Notes: a model not told the origin generated them from the letters alone. A DNA stretch of 64,000 bases from Demequina sediminis (GCF_030296675.1 NZ_AP027736.1:186001-250000), one strand, 5' to 3'. Shown: positions 1-9,230, numbered from the stretch's first letter. Made by a program: numbers and translations.

Positions 1-346
1 CACCGAGGACACGGACCGCCTGGTGGACGCCCGTTTCCTCGCGGCGATGAAGGACGATGCCCTGCTCATCAACGTCGGTCGCGGCAAGGTGGTGGACACG
101 GCGGCCTTGGTGGCGGAGCTCGAGTCCGGTCGCCTGCGGGCCGCGCTCGACGTCACCGACCCCGAGCCGCTGCCCGCGGGGCACCCGCTCTGGACGGCGC
201 CGCGCTGCATTGTGGTCCCTCACGTCGCGGGCGTCGAGCGACTCACGGACCGTCGCTACACGGGCCTGGTCCACCGCCAGATCGAGGCGCGCCGCCATGG
301 GGACGATCCCGTCAACTTCGTGATGATGGGCGCCTTCCCCGCGTAG
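1..346 (+). CDS. D-isomer-specific 2-hydroxyacid dehydrogenase, C-terminal part (5' partial)
   Basis: The frame is open from base 2 and its start lies outside the window. Visible are the cofactor-domain segment NVGRGKVVDTAAL, then LDVTDPEPLPAGHPLW, and PHVAG, which in this family carries the catalytic histidine. This is the normal last third of NAD(P)H-dependent enzymes that interconvert 2-oxo and 2-hydroxy acids in the cytoplasm (phosphoglycerate dehydrogenase or glyoxylate reductase relatives). The order of the motifs and the normal ending suggest an intact gene. The substrate cannot be told from this fragment. The next gene runs the opposite way and ends 29 bases downstream. Confidence 0.9.
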   Translation, partial: TEDTDRLVDARFLAAMKDDALLINVGRGKVVDTAALVAELESGRLRAALDVTDPEPLPAGHPLWTAPRCIVVPHVAGVERLTDRRYTGLVHRQIEARRHGDDPVNFVMMGAFPA

Positions 347-375
347 CGCGACCGTCGCGGGGAAGGCGCCGCCCC

Positions 376-749
376 TCAGAGTTGCTGCCCCGCCTGTTCG
401 TCGCGCAACGCGATCCAGGCCTTGACGATCTCGGTGAGTTCGTCGCGCCTCTCCTCGGCCTCGTGGATCGACACGAACTGCATCGAACGCGCCTCGCGCC
501 CGCTGCCGAGGAGGTGCGGATAGCGCCCCGGGATGAGCGCGCCCTGGTGAAACATGAGGGTGGCGTGGTCCTTGGACTTGGGAAGAAGCTCGCGAGGTTG
601 CCTCGATAGGTGAACGTGGGTGCCTGCCACTTGATGCACTCTTCGATGCGATCGTCCGCGGTCAGCAGGATGCGTCGGACCCTCTCGACCACCACTTTCA
701 TGGGGTTGTCGTAGTGGGCCATCCAGACGTCCACCTGATTGTCCGCCAT
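376..749 (-). pseudogene. DUF1801 (YdhG-like) protein, frameshifted
   Basis: The first frame begins MADNQVDVWMAHYDNP and reads into IKWQAPTFTYRGNLASFFP, the core of the DUF1801 family of small cytoplasmic proteins of unknown function. The rest of the domain (SKDHATLMFHQGALIPGRYP and a C-terminal helix ending AGQQL) continues in another frame from about base 580. Adding one base to the GGG run there restores a continuous protein of about 124 residues, normal for the family. Because many genes in this window show the same kind of lesion, a sequencing error is more likely than a true pseudogene. It lies just downstream of the alkA-like gene on the same strand, 5 bases away. Confidence 0.8.
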
Positions 750-753
750 GGGT

Positions 754-2277
754 TCAGGCTACGCGGGCGGCCGGTGTCGCGCGCGTCGAACCAGGCAGAC
801 GCCCCTCCGCGCTCGCGGTCCACAGGTGGATCGCGCCGTACGCACGCCATGGCCGCCAGGACTCCGCCGCGTGGGCGAGTCCGCGCGCGTCGAGACCGCT
901 CGCGCGCTGAAGGATGAGGTCCGTGAACGGTAGGGCATCGGGATCGCCGAGGGCGCGCATCGCGATGTAGTCCGCGGTCCACGGCCCGATGCCCGGCAGG
1001 TCGAGCAACGCGGCGCGGGTGTGGGCGCGGTCCGCGCCGGGGGAGAGGTCGAGCGAACCGTCGAGCACCGCGCGCGCGACGGCGGACACGGCACTCCAGC
1101 GCGAGCGTGGCATGAGCCCCACTCCGGGATCGACGTCCGCGAGCGCCTCCGCGCCAGGGAAGACCCGGTTCGGGACGCTCAGGACTTCCGATCCGGCCTC
1201 CCTGGGGCCATGGGGGACGCTCACTCCTCCCCACCGCTCGACCATCGTCCCAAGCGTCCTCCGCGCCCCCGCGACGCTCACCTGCTGGCCCACGATCGCA
1301 CGCACTGCGATCTCGAATCCGTCGACGGCGCCGGGCACGCGTAGCCCCGGTGCGGCAGCCGCGAGGGCAGCCATTGCCGCAGACTCGCCGAGCGTCGCGT
1401 CGATCGCGATCGGATCCGCGTCGAGATCGAGCAGCCTCCTGCACCGTGCCACCGCCGCGCCCAGGTCGCGCACGTCGGCGAGCGACAGGCTTGCCGCGAC
1501 ATGCCCCGCGCCCGCGCGCAGGCGCACCGTCGCGCCGCCGTGCGGCAGGAGCATCGTCCGCGCATACTCCTCTCCGTCCCACGCCTCGACGCCCGCGATC
1601 GCGCGCGCCCCCAGGAATGCCAGTGCGCGCGGGACGTCGGCGGGCTCGCGGTGACGCAGGCGCAGGCGAATCTCGCCCGCGGCGCCCCCGGCGCCCCCGG
1701 CCAGTGCGGTGCCGCGGGCGCTCGCGCGACCGCGCACCTGGGACGGCGTGAGATCCCATGAGGTGCGCGCGGCATCATTGAACTGGCGCACCGACCCAAA
1801 GCCGGCGGCGAAGGCGACGTCCGCGACGGGCATCGGGGTGGTCTCGAGCAGGGTGCGGGCGTGCTGCAGGCGGTGAGCGACCGCGAGGGCCAGCGGGCCG
1901 GCGCCCAGCTGATCCGTGAGGACGCGAGACACGTGGCGCTCGGTGTAGCCCAGCCGCCGCGCGAGCCCGGCGACACCCTCGCGATCCACGACCCCGTCCT
2001 CGATGAGACGCATCGCGCGGCTCGCGACGTCCTCGCCCACGCGCCACCGCGGGGAGCCGGGGGTGTCGTCGGGGAAGCATCGGCGGCACGAGCGGTAACC
2101 CGCGCGCTGCGCGGCCGCGGCGCTGGGAAAGAAGGTCACGTTGGCGCGCGCGGGGGTGCGCGCGGGACACGACGGCCGGCAGTAGATGCCCGTGGTGCGG
2201 ACCGCGGTGAAGAACTGACCGTCGTAACGCGCGTCCTTGCCGCGGATCACCGCATAGCGCATCGAGTCGTCCCACAT
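754..2277 (-). CDS. alkA: Ada/AlkA-type DNA-3-methyladenine glycosylase with N-terminal Ada zinc domain
   Basis: A DNA alkylation-repair protein of about 507 residues. The N-terminal Ada metal-binding domain has the cysteines of IYCRPSCPARTP and CRRCFPDDTPG (in Ada the zinc-bound cysteine takes methyl groups from phosphotriesters). An AraC-type helix-turn-helix follows (LARRLGYTERHVSRVL, then DVAFAAGFGSVRQFN). The C-terminal half is AlkA: FEIAVRAIVGQQVSVAGAR, then the helix-hairpin-helix LPGIGPWTADYIAMR with the catalytic aspartate. It should both sense alkylation and excise alkylated bases. I chose ATG 2277 (MWDDSMRYAVIRG); an in-frame GTG two codons upstream is possible. The frame is open much further upstream but that part overlaps the photolyase and has no family similarity. 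Confidence 0.92.
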   Translation of the reverse strand: MWDDSMRYAVIRGKDARYDGQFFTAVRTTGIYCRPSCPARTPARANVTFFPSAAAAQRAGYRSCRRCFPDDTPGSPRWRVGEDVASRAMRLIEDGVVDREGVAGLARRLGYTERHVSRVLTDQLGAGPLALAVAHRLQHARTLLETTPMPVADVAFAAGFGSVRQFNDAARTSWDLTPSQVRGRASARGTALAGGAGGAAGEIRLRLRHREPADVPRALAFLGARAIAGVEAWDGEEYARTMLLPHGGATVRLRAGAGHVAASLSLADVRDLGAAVARCRRLLDLDADPIAIDATLGESAAMAALAAAAPGLRVPGAVDGFEIAVRAIVGQQVSVAGARRTLGTMVERWGGVSVPHGPREAGSEVLSVPNRVFPGAEALADVDPGVGLMPRSRWSAVSAVARAVLDGSLDLSPGADRAHTRAALLDLPGIGPWTADYIAMRALGDPDALPFTDLILQRASGLDARGLAHAAESWRPWRAYGAIHLWTASAEGRLPGSTRATPAARVA

Positions 2278-2380
2278 AGGCACGAGTGTGACGCATCCTC
2301 CGTGACCGGGCTCGCGGAAATCGGACACCACGGGGGAACGATGCGCGAGTCTCGCGGGTGGGTGCGTCAGCCGGCGTGCG

Positions 2381-3706
2381 TCAGCCCGCGCGGAGCGCCT
2401 TGCCGCGCTGGAAGTCCGCGAGCGAGGCCGCGCGCTCGGTGGCGTGGTCGACGATCGGGGAGGGGTAGTCCGGCGTGTCGAGTTCGGAGATCCAGCGCCG
2501 CACGTACCGGCGCTCGGGGTCGAACTTCGCGGCCTGAGACTCGGGATTGAAGATACGGAAGTACGGCGCCGCATCGCGCCCCGTGCCCGCGACCCACTGC
2601 CAGTTGAGCTGGTTCTGCGCGTGGTCGTAGTCGAGCAGTGCGCGGCGGAAATGGTCCGCTCCGCGCTGCCACGGCACGTGGAGGTCCTTAACCAGGAAGG
2701 ATGCGACCACCATGCGGACGCGGTTGTGCATGGTGCCGGTCGCCGCAAGCTCGCGCATCCCCGCATCCACCAAGGGGTAGCCGGTCCGGCCGTCGCGCCA
2801 GGCGGCCCAGGCATCGGCGGACTCGTCGTCCCGAGCCCACGCATCCTCGGGGATCACGGGGGTGAGCGACTCGCGTTGCGCGCGCGGATGGCGGAAGAGC
2901 ACGTCCGCGTGGAACTCGCGCCACGCCACCTCGGACTCGAACTTGCGCGCGGCGTCACCGCGTATCGCGCCGGTCGCGGCCAGCACTGTGCGTGAGTGGA
3001 TCTGCCCGAACGCGAGCGGCACCGAGAGTCGCGACGTCGACTCGAGATCGGGGCGGTCGCGCTCGGCCGCGTAGGCGCCCAGGCCGTTCTCGACGAACTC
3101 GTGCCACGCGTCGAGCACGCCCGCCTCGCGCGCCTCGACCGGTTCCGCCAGGGGGTCCTCGCTGTCCCCGCGTGCCGCCTCGGCCTCCAGGTCGACGTCC
3201 GAGTCGACCGCCGCGAGGTAGTCGGGGTCCGCCGCGTGCGCGGGGGCGCGCCAGCCGTGTTCGCGCCACGCACGCGAGAACGGCGTGAAGACGCGGTACT
3301 CGTCGCCATCATTCTTGACCACACGGCCGGGGGCGACCGCATACGGCGAACCGACGAACCTCAGCTCGCGCCCGTCGTCGGCGAGGGCGCGCTGCACGGC
3401 CTCCTGTGCGCGGATTCCTGCGGGGGAGTACTCGCGGGAGGCCCACACCACACGGGAGTCGTGCTCGCGTGCCACGGCGAGCACGGCGTTGTCCGCGCGG
3501 TCGCGGCGGATCCCCACCGCCCCTCCGGTGGCCTCGCGCAGGCTCGACAGCACGCGTGCGAGGTGCGCGCGGCGGCGTCCCGACCACTGATCGATCGGAG
3601 GGGTCCACGCGAACACGGCCGCCGCGGGGCCGTGCTCTTGCGCGCCGAGCAGCGCCGGATTGTCCGCGAGGCGTGCATCACGCCGGATCCACCACATCTC
3701 GGTCAT
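2381..3706 (-). CDS. phr: Deoxyribodipyrimidine photo-lyase
   Basis: Photolyase of about 441 residues that repairs UV-induced cyclobutane dimers with blue light, using FAD and an antenna cofactor. The N-terminus WWIRRDARLADNPAL is the photolyase alpha/beta domain. The C-terminal half has the FAD-binding signature: VAWREFHADVLFRHP, GYPLVDAGMRELAATGTMHN, VASFLVKDLHVPWQRG and WQWVAGTGRDAAPYF. ATG 3706 (MTEMWWIRR) is chosen because the motif begins at once; the frame is open 11 codons upstream. The alkA-like gene starts about 100 bases further on the same strand, giving a small DNA-repair cluster. Confidence 0.95.
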   Translation of the reverse strand: MTEMWWIRRDARLADNPALLGAQEHGPAAAVFAWTPPIDQWSGRRRAHLARVLSSLREATGGAVGIRRDRADNAVLAVAREHDSRVVWASREYSPAGIRAQEAVQRALADDGRELRFVGSPYAVAPGRVVKNDGDEYRVFTPFSRAWREHGWRAPAHAADPDYLAAVDSDVDLEAEAARGDSEDPLAEPVEAREAGVLDAWHEFVENGLGAYAAERDRPDLESTSRLSVPLAFGQIHSRTVLAATGAIRGDAARKFESEVAWREFHADVLFRHPRAQRESLTPVIPEDAWARDDESADAWAAWRDGRTGYPLVDAGMRELAATGTMHNRVRMVVASFLVKDLHVPWQRGADHFRRALLDYDHAQNQLNWQWVAGTGRDAAPYFRIFNPESQAAKFDPERRYVRRWISELDTPDYPSPIVDHATERAASLADFQRGKALRAG

Positions 3707-3743
3707 GCGCGCCAGCCTGCCAGGGTCATGACCCCACAACGCG

Positions 3744-3775
3744 GCGGCCCCGCCGGATGATTCCGACGGGGCCGC
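3744..3775 (-). terminator. Intrinsic terminator-like hairpin after the FMN reductase
   Basis: A perfect 9-bp stem (GCGGCCCCG / CGGGGCCGC) with a 14-base loop lies between the end of the FMN reductase gene and the start of the photolyase gene. There is no U-tract, as is common in high-G+C actinobacteria. Confidence 0.5.
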
Positions 3776-3799
3776 GACGCTCGTGCAGAGTGGTGCGCG

Positions 3800-4363
3800 T
3801 TACGCGGTGGCGCCCTGTGCGGCGTACTGCTCGACGTGCGCGACGGCGGCGGCCACGAAGCCGGTCAGGATCGCCTTCACGCCCTCGTCCACCAGCGCAC
3901 CCTCGGCGTCGAAGGCCGCGGGCGTGTAGTGCAGGAAGACCTCGGGCTGGCCGAGCGTGGGGGCGTTGAGGTGGCCGAGGATCGCGCGCAGGTGCTGCTG
4001 CGCGGCGGCGGTGCCGATCGAGCCGATCGAGGCGCCGGCGATCGCGACGGGCTTGCCGTTGAAGGAGTTGGTGCCCCACGGGCGCGAGGCCCAGTCGATC
4101 GCGTTCTTGAGCGCGCCGGGGATCGAGCGGAGGTACTCGGGGGTGACGATGATGATGCCGTCGACGCCCTCGATCGCGGCCTTCCACTCTCGTGCGGCCG
4201 TCGGGTAGTCCGCGTCGAAGTCGGGGGAGTACACGGGGAGGTCGCTGTAGTCGAGCTCGACGAGCTCGGCGCCGGCGGGGGCGAGCGCCTGGAGCGCGCG
4301 GGCGACGTTGCGGTTGATGGACGCGCTCGAGCGCGATCCGACGATGATGCCGATGCGGGGCAT
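3800..4363 (-). CDS. NAD(P)H-dependent FMN reductase family protein
   Basis: A flavodoxin-fold reductase of 187 residues, the usual size. The N-terminus RIGIIVGSRSSASINRNVA is the flavin phosphate-binding loop. IIIVTPEYLRSIPGALKNAI is the second signature, with the aromatic residue that stacks on FMN. Such enzymes reduce flavin or quinone with NAD(P)H in the cytoplasm. A good Shine-Dalgarno (AAGGAGA) lies 5 bases before the ATG. A paralogue lies directly upstream on the same strand. Confidence 0.9.
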   Translation of the reverse strand: MPRIGIIVGSRSSASINRNVARALQALAPAGAELVELDYSDLPVYSPDFDADYPTAAREWKAAIEGVDGIIIVTPEYLRSIPGALKNAIDWASRPWGTNSFNGKPVAIAGASIGSIGTAAAQQHLRAILGHLNAPTLGQPEVFLHYTPAAFDAEGALVDEGVKAILTGFVAAAVAHVEQYAAQGATA

Positions 4364-4427
4364 GGGTGTCTCCTTGAAGGTGTGGTGGGAGGCTCCGACA
4401 ACAGTGCCGGACGGTCACCGCAACGAC

Positions 4428-4462
4428 GGTGACGCGTCAACTATTCCAGAAGGTGACGCGTC
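4428..4462. repeat. Pair of GGTGACGCGTC direct repeats upstream of the FMN reductase gene
   Basis: Two identical 11-bp repeats, GGTGACGCGTC, begin 24 bases apart, about 65-100 bp upstream of the FMN reductase start. Position and spacing (close to two and a quarter helical turns) suit an operator for a dimeric regulator, but no regulator can be assigned. Confidence 0.4.
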
Positions 4463-4495
4463 TACGGAAGTCGGTTGCCGCGGCGGTGAGCCGAG

Positions 4496-5293
4496 TCAGG
4501 GTGTGGGTGCGCCCGTGGTGGAGTCGGTCCGCAGCGAGACGGCGAGCGGGTCGCTCGTCTCTACCAGGGGGTCTGCGGTCGACACGGCATCGACGAACGC
4601 CGGGATTCCCACGGTGGGGCTTGGTGGTCCCGGCGCGCGTTCGGCGAGTACTGCCGCGACCGGGTCTGACGGCGCGGTGAGGCCGCGAGCGGGAGTCGCG
4701 GGGGTGACCGGGGCGACGGGCGTCGCGGGCTGCTCGCCCGCCGCGAGCGACGCGCGAGCTTGATGCACCACAAAGCCGGCGATCGCCGCGAGGAGCTCCT
4801 TGGCCTGCGCCTCGAGGTCCGCGTCGACGCACGCGCCGTGCTCGTCGAACGATGCCGCGTCGACCGAGAGCGCATGCTCGGGCTGGCCCATGACCGTCGC
4901 TCCGGCGTCCTTGAGGACAGTCCGCAGGTGAGTGAGCGCGGCAAAGTAACCGGCGCGAGGCGCGGCGGCACCCGCGATCGCGACCGGACGGCCCACGAGC
5001 GACGAGGGTGACGCGGTGGCCCAGTCGATCGCGTGCTTGAGCGCGCCGGGTATCGAGCGCTCGTGCGTAGGAGTGAGGACCAGCACGCCATCGACCTCGT
5101 CGATCGCGCGCTTCAGGGCGATGCCGGCGGTGGGCAAGGGCGCGTCCGTGTACGGGGCGTGGAGTGGGAGGTCCGACGCGGTGAGTTCGACCACGGTCGT
5201 GCCCCGGGGGGCAACGGTGTGGAGAAGCGTCGAGAGCAGGCGCGTGGTGCGCACCTCGGGCAACTGACCCAACAGCAGACCGATGACCGGCAT
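4496..5293 (-). CDS. NAD(P)H-dependent FMN reductase paralogue with Pro/Ala-rich C-terminal tail
   Basis: The first ~175 residues are clearly paralogous to the neighbouring reductase (PVIGLLLGQLPEVRTTRLLS; VLVLTPTHERSIPGALKHAI). In the second motif the usual PEY is PTH, so the flavin-stacking tyrosine is absent. After about residue 180 there is a 90-residue tail rich in Pro, Ala and Thr (PATPVAPVTPATPARGL) not usual in the family, probably disordered. Shine-Dalgarno AGGAAGGA lies 8 bases before the ATG. Whether it still binds FMN is uncertain; it may be a diverged or partner subunit. Confidence 0.85.
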   Translation of the reverse strand: MPVIGLLLGQLPEVRTTRLLSTLLHTVAPRGTTVVELTASDLPLHAPYTDAPLPTAGIALKRAIDEVDGVLVLTPTHERSIPGALKHAIDWATASPSSLVGRPVAIAGAAAPRAGYFAALTHLRTVLKDAGATVMGQPEHALSVDAASFDEHGACVDADLEAQAKELLAAIAGFVVHQARASLAAGEQPATPVAPVTPATPARGLTAPSDPVAAVLAERAPGPPSPTVGIPAFVDAVSTADPLVETSDPLAVSLRTDSTTGAPTP

Positions 5294-5413
5294 CGACTAT
5301 TCCTTCCTCGGCAACGGTGGAGTGGAAGAACTGCAGCCGCCCCCTCGCGGTTGGGATCCGTAACGTCTGTCCTCCCAGGCGCATTCCCGACAAGTGTCAG
5401 ATAGTGACGAACC

Positions 5414-6130
5414 TCACTCGGCGACGGCGGCCTCGATTCCTGCCCGCAGCAACTCGGCGGTGCCCTCGCCATGAGCGGCGTAAGTGGCCCTGAACCGTGC
5501 GTCCTCGACGTACATCCGGGCCAGCTCGCGATAGGCCTGCGCGTCGGGCGTCCAGAATGTCGACACCCATGCGCGATGCCGTTGCACGAGCGCCTGCACG
5601 CGGGCGTCCGCCCCCTGCGCACCCTCCGCCGCGAGGCGACCCAACGCTGCCGCGATCTCGCGGTGCTCCGCGAGGTGAGCGGCGCGACCACCCTCGCCGA
5701 GCGAGGCCCACTGGGCGTTCGACGACTCGACGGCATCGTCCCCCATCGCGCCCGCGCCTCGGGCTCGTAGCGTGCGTGATCGAAGCCGTCGAACATGTCA
5801 GTGGCAGTCATGGGAAGTCCCTTCTCCAGGCGGGTGAGCGTGCGTGCGACGGTCGCCGCAAGCGTCGTGAGGCGGTCGCGCCGGGCGAGCAGCGCCTCGT
5901 GGTGGTCGCGCAGACGCGCGGCGGTGGTGGCGGGGTCGTCGCCGTCGACGATGGCGGCGATGGTCTCGAGCGGCACGTCGAGTTCGCGGAGCACCAGAAT
6001 GTGCTGGAGCCGCGCGAGTTCGGTGTCCCCGTAGCGGCGCCTGCCGTCGGCGCCGGTGTGCGCGGGTGTGAGCAGGCCGATCGCGTCGTAGTGGCGCAAG
6101 GTGCGGCTGGTCACGCCGGTGAGCCGCGCG
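5414..6130 (-). pseudogene. MerR/TipA-like regulator, truncated at its start and frameshifted
   Basis: The readable N-terminal part begins abruptly at [20 protein letters not shown], inside the MerR helix-turn-helix, followed by [20 protein letters not shown] and the coiled coil. The C-terminal TipAS drug-binding domain ([20 protein letters not shown] ... [15 protein letters not shown]) is in another frame; one extra G in the G5 run at about 5740 restores [12 protein letters not shown]. The normal first residues (an M-x-YTVGEL-type start) are missing: upstream of base 6130 the DNA is the 3' end of a GNAT gene on the other strand. So this locus combines a probable sequencing frameshift with a real or assembly junction. 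Confidence 0.75.
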
Positions 6131-6284
6131 GATCCTGCGCCGCCTGGTCGACGCGGCCGAGCGCGCCGGCGTGGTGCAGGTGCAACTGTTCGCCGCGACG
6201 GGTCGTGCGGACTTCTCCGCGCGCCACGGTTTTGTCCCCCGCCCGGCCGATGCCCCGGGCATGGACCTGCCGACTGCCACCTGA
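6128..6284 (+). pseudogene. GNAT acetyltransferase, C-terminal remnant
   Basis: An open plus-strand frame reads [20 protein letters not shown], then [17 protein letters not shown] and a stop. This matches the last ~50 residues of GNAT N-acetyltransferases (the F-x-x-x-GF-x-x-R-P element and the closing DAPGM). No start and no acetyl-CoA loop are present; the sequence to the left is the minus-strand MerR gene. The join falls at or beside a GGATCC. It is a remnant left by a deletion, rearrangement or chimeric join. Confidence 0.6.
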
Positions 6285-6359
6285 GTGCGGTGCCGGCCCC
6301 GGCATCGTCCGTCACTCGCCGTGTCCACGATGCGGCGCCCTCGCGCGCGCGTCTGGTCC

Positions 6360-6365
6360 TACACT
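6360..6365 (+). promoter_or_regulatory. -10 hexamer of leaderless ilvD
   Basis: TACACT is followed by 7 bases and then the ilvD ATG, with no Shine-Dalgarno between. The geometry puts the transcription start on or next to the start codon. Confidence 0.6.
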
Positions 6366-6372
6366 CGGCGCT

Positions 6373-8070
6373 ATGACTGAGACGCCCGACATCAAGCCCC
6401 GCTCCCGCCAGGTCACGGACGGCCTGGAGGCGACCGCGTCGCGCGGCATGCTGCGCGCCGTCGGACTCGGTGACGAGGACTTCGCGAAGCCGCAGATTGG
6501 CATCGCCTCCTCGTGGAACGAGATCACTCCTTGCAACCTGTCCCTGCAGCGCCTCGCGGCGGCGTCGAAGAACGGCGTCCACGCGGGCGGCGGCTATCCG
6601 CTCGAGTTCGGCACCATTTCCGTCTCCGACGGCATCTCGATGGGCCACGAGGGCATGCACTACTCGCTGGTGTCGCGTGACCTCATCGCCGACTCGGTCG
6701 AGACCGTCATGATGGCCGAGCGCCTCGACGGCAGCATCCTGCTCGCGGGCTGCGACAAGTCCCTTCCCGGCATGCTCATGGCCGCCGCACGCCTCGACCT
6801 CGCGAGCGTGTTCCTCTACGCGGGTTCGATCATGCCCGGGCACGTCACGCTCTCCGACGGCACGTCCAAGGACGTCACGGTGATCGACGCGTTCGAGGCC
6901 GTGGGCGCGTGCGCCGCCGGCCTCATGTCGGAGGAGGACCGCCTCGCGATCGAGAAGGCGATCTGCCCCGGCGAGGGCGCGTGCGGCGGCATGTACACCG
7001 CGAACACCATGGCCTCGGTGGGTGAGGCGCTCGGCATGTCGATCCCCGGTTCCGCGTCGCCGCCCAGCGCCGACCGCCGCCGCGACTATTACGCGCACAA
7101 GTCGGGCGAGGCCGTGGTGAACATGCTGCGCCTGGGGATCACCGCGCGCGACATCATGACCAAGGAGGCGTTCGAGAACGCGATCGCCGTGGTCATGGCG
7201 TTCGGCGGCTCGACCAACGCGGTGCTCCACCTGCTCGCGATCGCCAACGAGGCCGAGGTCGACCTCACGCTCGACGACTTCTCCCGCGTGGCCGCCAAGG
7301 TTCCGCACCTGGGTGACCTCAAGCCGTTCGGCCAGTTCGTGATGAACGACGTCGACCGCGTGGGCGGCGTGCCCGCGGTGATGAACACGTTGCTCGAGGC
7401 GGGCCTCATGCACGGCGACGTCATGACCGTGACCGGCAAGACGCTCGCGGAGAACATGGCCGAGCTCAAGCCCGCGACCATCGACGGCCGCGTGGTGCGT
7501 GCCCTCAACAACCCGATCCACAAGTCGGGCGGCATCACGATCCTCAAGGGCTCACTCGCGCCCGAGGGCGCCGTGGTGAAGTCGGCCGGATTCGACGACG
7601 ACGTCTTCGAGGCGACCGCCCGCGTGTTCGACCGTGAGCGCGCGGCCCTCGACGCTCTCGAGGCGGGAGTGATTCAGAAGGGTGACTGCGTGGTCATCCG
7701 CTACGAGGGCCCCAAGGGCGGCCCCGGCATGCGCGAGATGCTCGCGATCACGGCCGCGATCAAGGGCGCGGGACTGGGCAAGGACGTGCTGCTCGTGACG
7801 GACGGCCGCTTCTCCGGCGGCACCACCGGGCTGTGCGTGGGGCACATCGCCCCCGAGGCGGTCGACGGCGGACCGATTGCATACGTGCGCGACGGCGACC
7901 GGATCACGCTCGATGTGGCCAACGGCACGCTCGAGCTGCACGTCGACGCGGAGGAGCTCGAGGCGCGCAAGGAGGGCTGGGAGCCCATCCCCGCGCGCTT
8001 CACCAAGGGTGTGCTGGGCAAGTACCAGAAGCTCGTGGGCTCGGCGTCGAAGGGCGCAGTGCTCTCGTAG
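6373..8070 (+). CDS. ilvD: Dihydroxy-acid dehydratase
   Basis: Dehydrates 2,3-dihydroxy-3-methylbutanoate and its valerate homologue to the 2-oxo acid precursors of valine and isoleucine; cytoplasmic Fe-S enzyme. 565 residues, normal length. Cluster-ligand motifs are present: GCDKSLPGM near residue 126 and [17 protein letters not shown] near residue 200. The C-terminal [14 protein letters not shown] and [15 protein letters not shown] are also typical. The long open frame upstream in the same phase lies over the minus-strand regulator and is not part of the gene. The start is probably leaderless. It stands apart from ilvBNC, which begins 2.3 kb downstream. Confidence 0.97.
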   Translation: MTETPDIKPRSRQVTDGLEATASRGMLRAVGLGDEDFAKPQIGIASSWNEITPCNLSLQRLAAASKNGVHAGGGYPLEFGTISVSDGISMGHEGMHYSLVSRDLIADSVETVMMAERLDGSILLAGCDKSLPGMLMAAARLDLASVFLYAGSIMPGHVTLSDGTSKDVTVIDAFEAVGACAAGLMSEEDRLAIEKAICPGEGACGGMYTANTMASVGEALGMSIPGSASPPSADRRRDYYAHKSGEAVVNMLRLGITARDIMTKEAFENAIAVVMAFGGSTNAVLHLLAIANEAEVDLTLDDFSRVAAKVPHLGDLKPFGQFVMNDVDRVGGVPAVMNTLLEAGLMHGDVMTVTGKTLAENMAELKPATIDGRVVRALNNPIHKSGGITILKGSLAPEGAVVKSAGFDDDVFEATARVFDRERAALDALEAGVIQKGDCVVIRYEGPKGGPGMREMLAITAAIKGAGLGKDVLLVTDGRFSGGTTGLCVGHIAPEAVDGGPIAYVRDGDRITLDVANGTLELHVDAEELEARKEGWEPIPARFTKGVLGKYQKLVGSASKGAVLS

Positions 8071-8101
8071 CGGCGGGTTGCTGGGCCCTCGCCGCCCAGA
8101 A

Positions 8102-8172
8102 GTCACACCGCTGGCGCCGGGTGTGCGCCGCTCCCCATGTGGATCGCGGACACCTGTCACCAGAGGTGTGAC
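8102..8172. repeat. 71-bp GTCACAC/GTGTGAC palindromic intergenic element, copy A
   Basis: Bounded by GTCACAC and GTGTGAC exactly 71 bp apart. The arms extend to 13 bp with one mismatch (GTCACACCGCTGG / CCAGAGGTGTGAC). It shares length, ends and the internal block TGGCGCCGGGTG with copies at 10047 and 59618. It lies between the convergent ends of ilvD and the DUF5692-like gene. Confidence 0.75.
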
Positions 8173-8251
8173 TTCTGCACGTGGCGAGGGGGTTGCCCCG
8201 CGCGGTCGAGTCTTGCGCGGCTGAGCCTTACCCGACCTAGCCCCTCCCGAC

Positions 8252-9229
8252 CTAGCCCCGCGCCCCGGCGACGGCGGGAGCGGCCGCCTCCACGGCGTCG
8301 TCCCCACGTCCGGGGATCGACTCCACGACCTCGCGGAACTTCGCGTGATCCGTGTAGAGCTCCTGGGTGAGCGGGTTGAGGCGGCGCGAGATGATGCGCC
8401 GCGCCTGGTAGATCACGACGGCGACGTTGGCGGCGAGTGACAGTGCCGAGACCACGAACAGCGCGGTGGGGTCGTGCGACGCGTCGACCGAGAACTGCGA
8501 GGTCGACACGAACGCAGGGAACGCCATCGTGAACATCATCCAGAACGCGAGGGTGTGGGCCCGGTGCTGGAGCCAGGCGCCCTTGCGCAGGAAAAACGCC
8601 GGGATGGTGCAGGACAGCAGCAGCGCGGCGCCGGCGTAGAACGCGTGGTCACCCACGCAGTTGTAGACGTACGCGAAGTTCCACAGGTCGTACGCGATGA
8701 TCCAGAACCACAGCATGTCGGGCCAGATCATGTCCTTGGTCTTGTCACGCGAGATGTAGATGCCCATCCAGCCGCAGATCGTGACGATGTTGAGGATGCC
8801 CGCGACGCCGTTCATGGTGTTCCAGATGCCGGGCACCATGTAGGCGCCGTCGTGGATGCCCTCGGTGAGGCCGGCGACCTCGAAGTCGCGCGTGACGGCC
8901 TCCGCGATGTTGATCGCGAGAATCAGCGGCGGGAACAGCAGCACCCAGCGGTTGGCCGCGAGGCGGGGGTAGTAGCGGATCGCCATGAAGCCCAGGCATC
9001 CGGCGAGCGCCGAATACACCTTGACCCAGTGGAACCACGTGCCGGTCGAGGAGCCCTCGCCTGCCGTGTGAGGCCACACGAAGACCGTGAGGACCAGGGG
9101 CACCGCCACGAAGAGGCCGAGGCCCCACAGCTTCGAGCGGCGTGACAGCTCGTTGAGCCCGATCAGGGCGCCGAGCACCACAAAGAACATGACAGCGGCC
9201 TGCCAGCCGATGTCTCCGAACAGGAACAT
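8252..9229 (-). CDS. Multi-pass membrane protein, DUF5692-like
   Basis: A 325-residue integral membrane protein with about eight hydrophobic segments (for example AAVMFFVVLGALIGL near the N-terminus, VLLFPPLILAINIA in the middle and TALFVVSALSLAANVAVVI near the end). I place it tentatively in the uncharacterised DUF5692 family from memory; no function is known. A strong Shine-Dalgarno (AAGGAGA) precedes the ATG by 6 bases. The stop codon of the upstream TetR gene ends one base before this ATG, so the two form one operon and the regulator probably controls this gene. Confidence 0.75.
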   Translation of the reverse strand: MFLFGDIGWQAAVMFFVVLGALIGLNELSRRSKLWGLGLFVAVPLVLTVFVWPHTAGEGSSTGTWFHWVKVYSALAGCLGFMAIRYYPRLAANRWVLLFPPLILAINIAEAVTRDFEVAGLTEGIHDGAYMVPGIWNTMNGVAGILNIVTICGWMGIYISRDKTKDMIWPDMLWFWIIAYDLWNFAYVYNCVGDHAFYAGAALLLSCTIPAFFLRKGAWLQHRAHTLAFWMMFTMAFPAFVSTSQFSVDASHDPTALFVVSALSLAANVAVVIYQARRIISRRLNPLTQELYTDHAKFREVVESIPGRGDDAVEAAAPAVAGARG

Positions 9230-9230
9230 C

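Noticed and set aside
5497..6372. Upstream extension of the ilvD frame by 290 codons
   Set aside because: It lies over the minus-strand MerR/TipA gene, is Arg/Pro-rich, and a -10 plus ATG fit a start at 6373.
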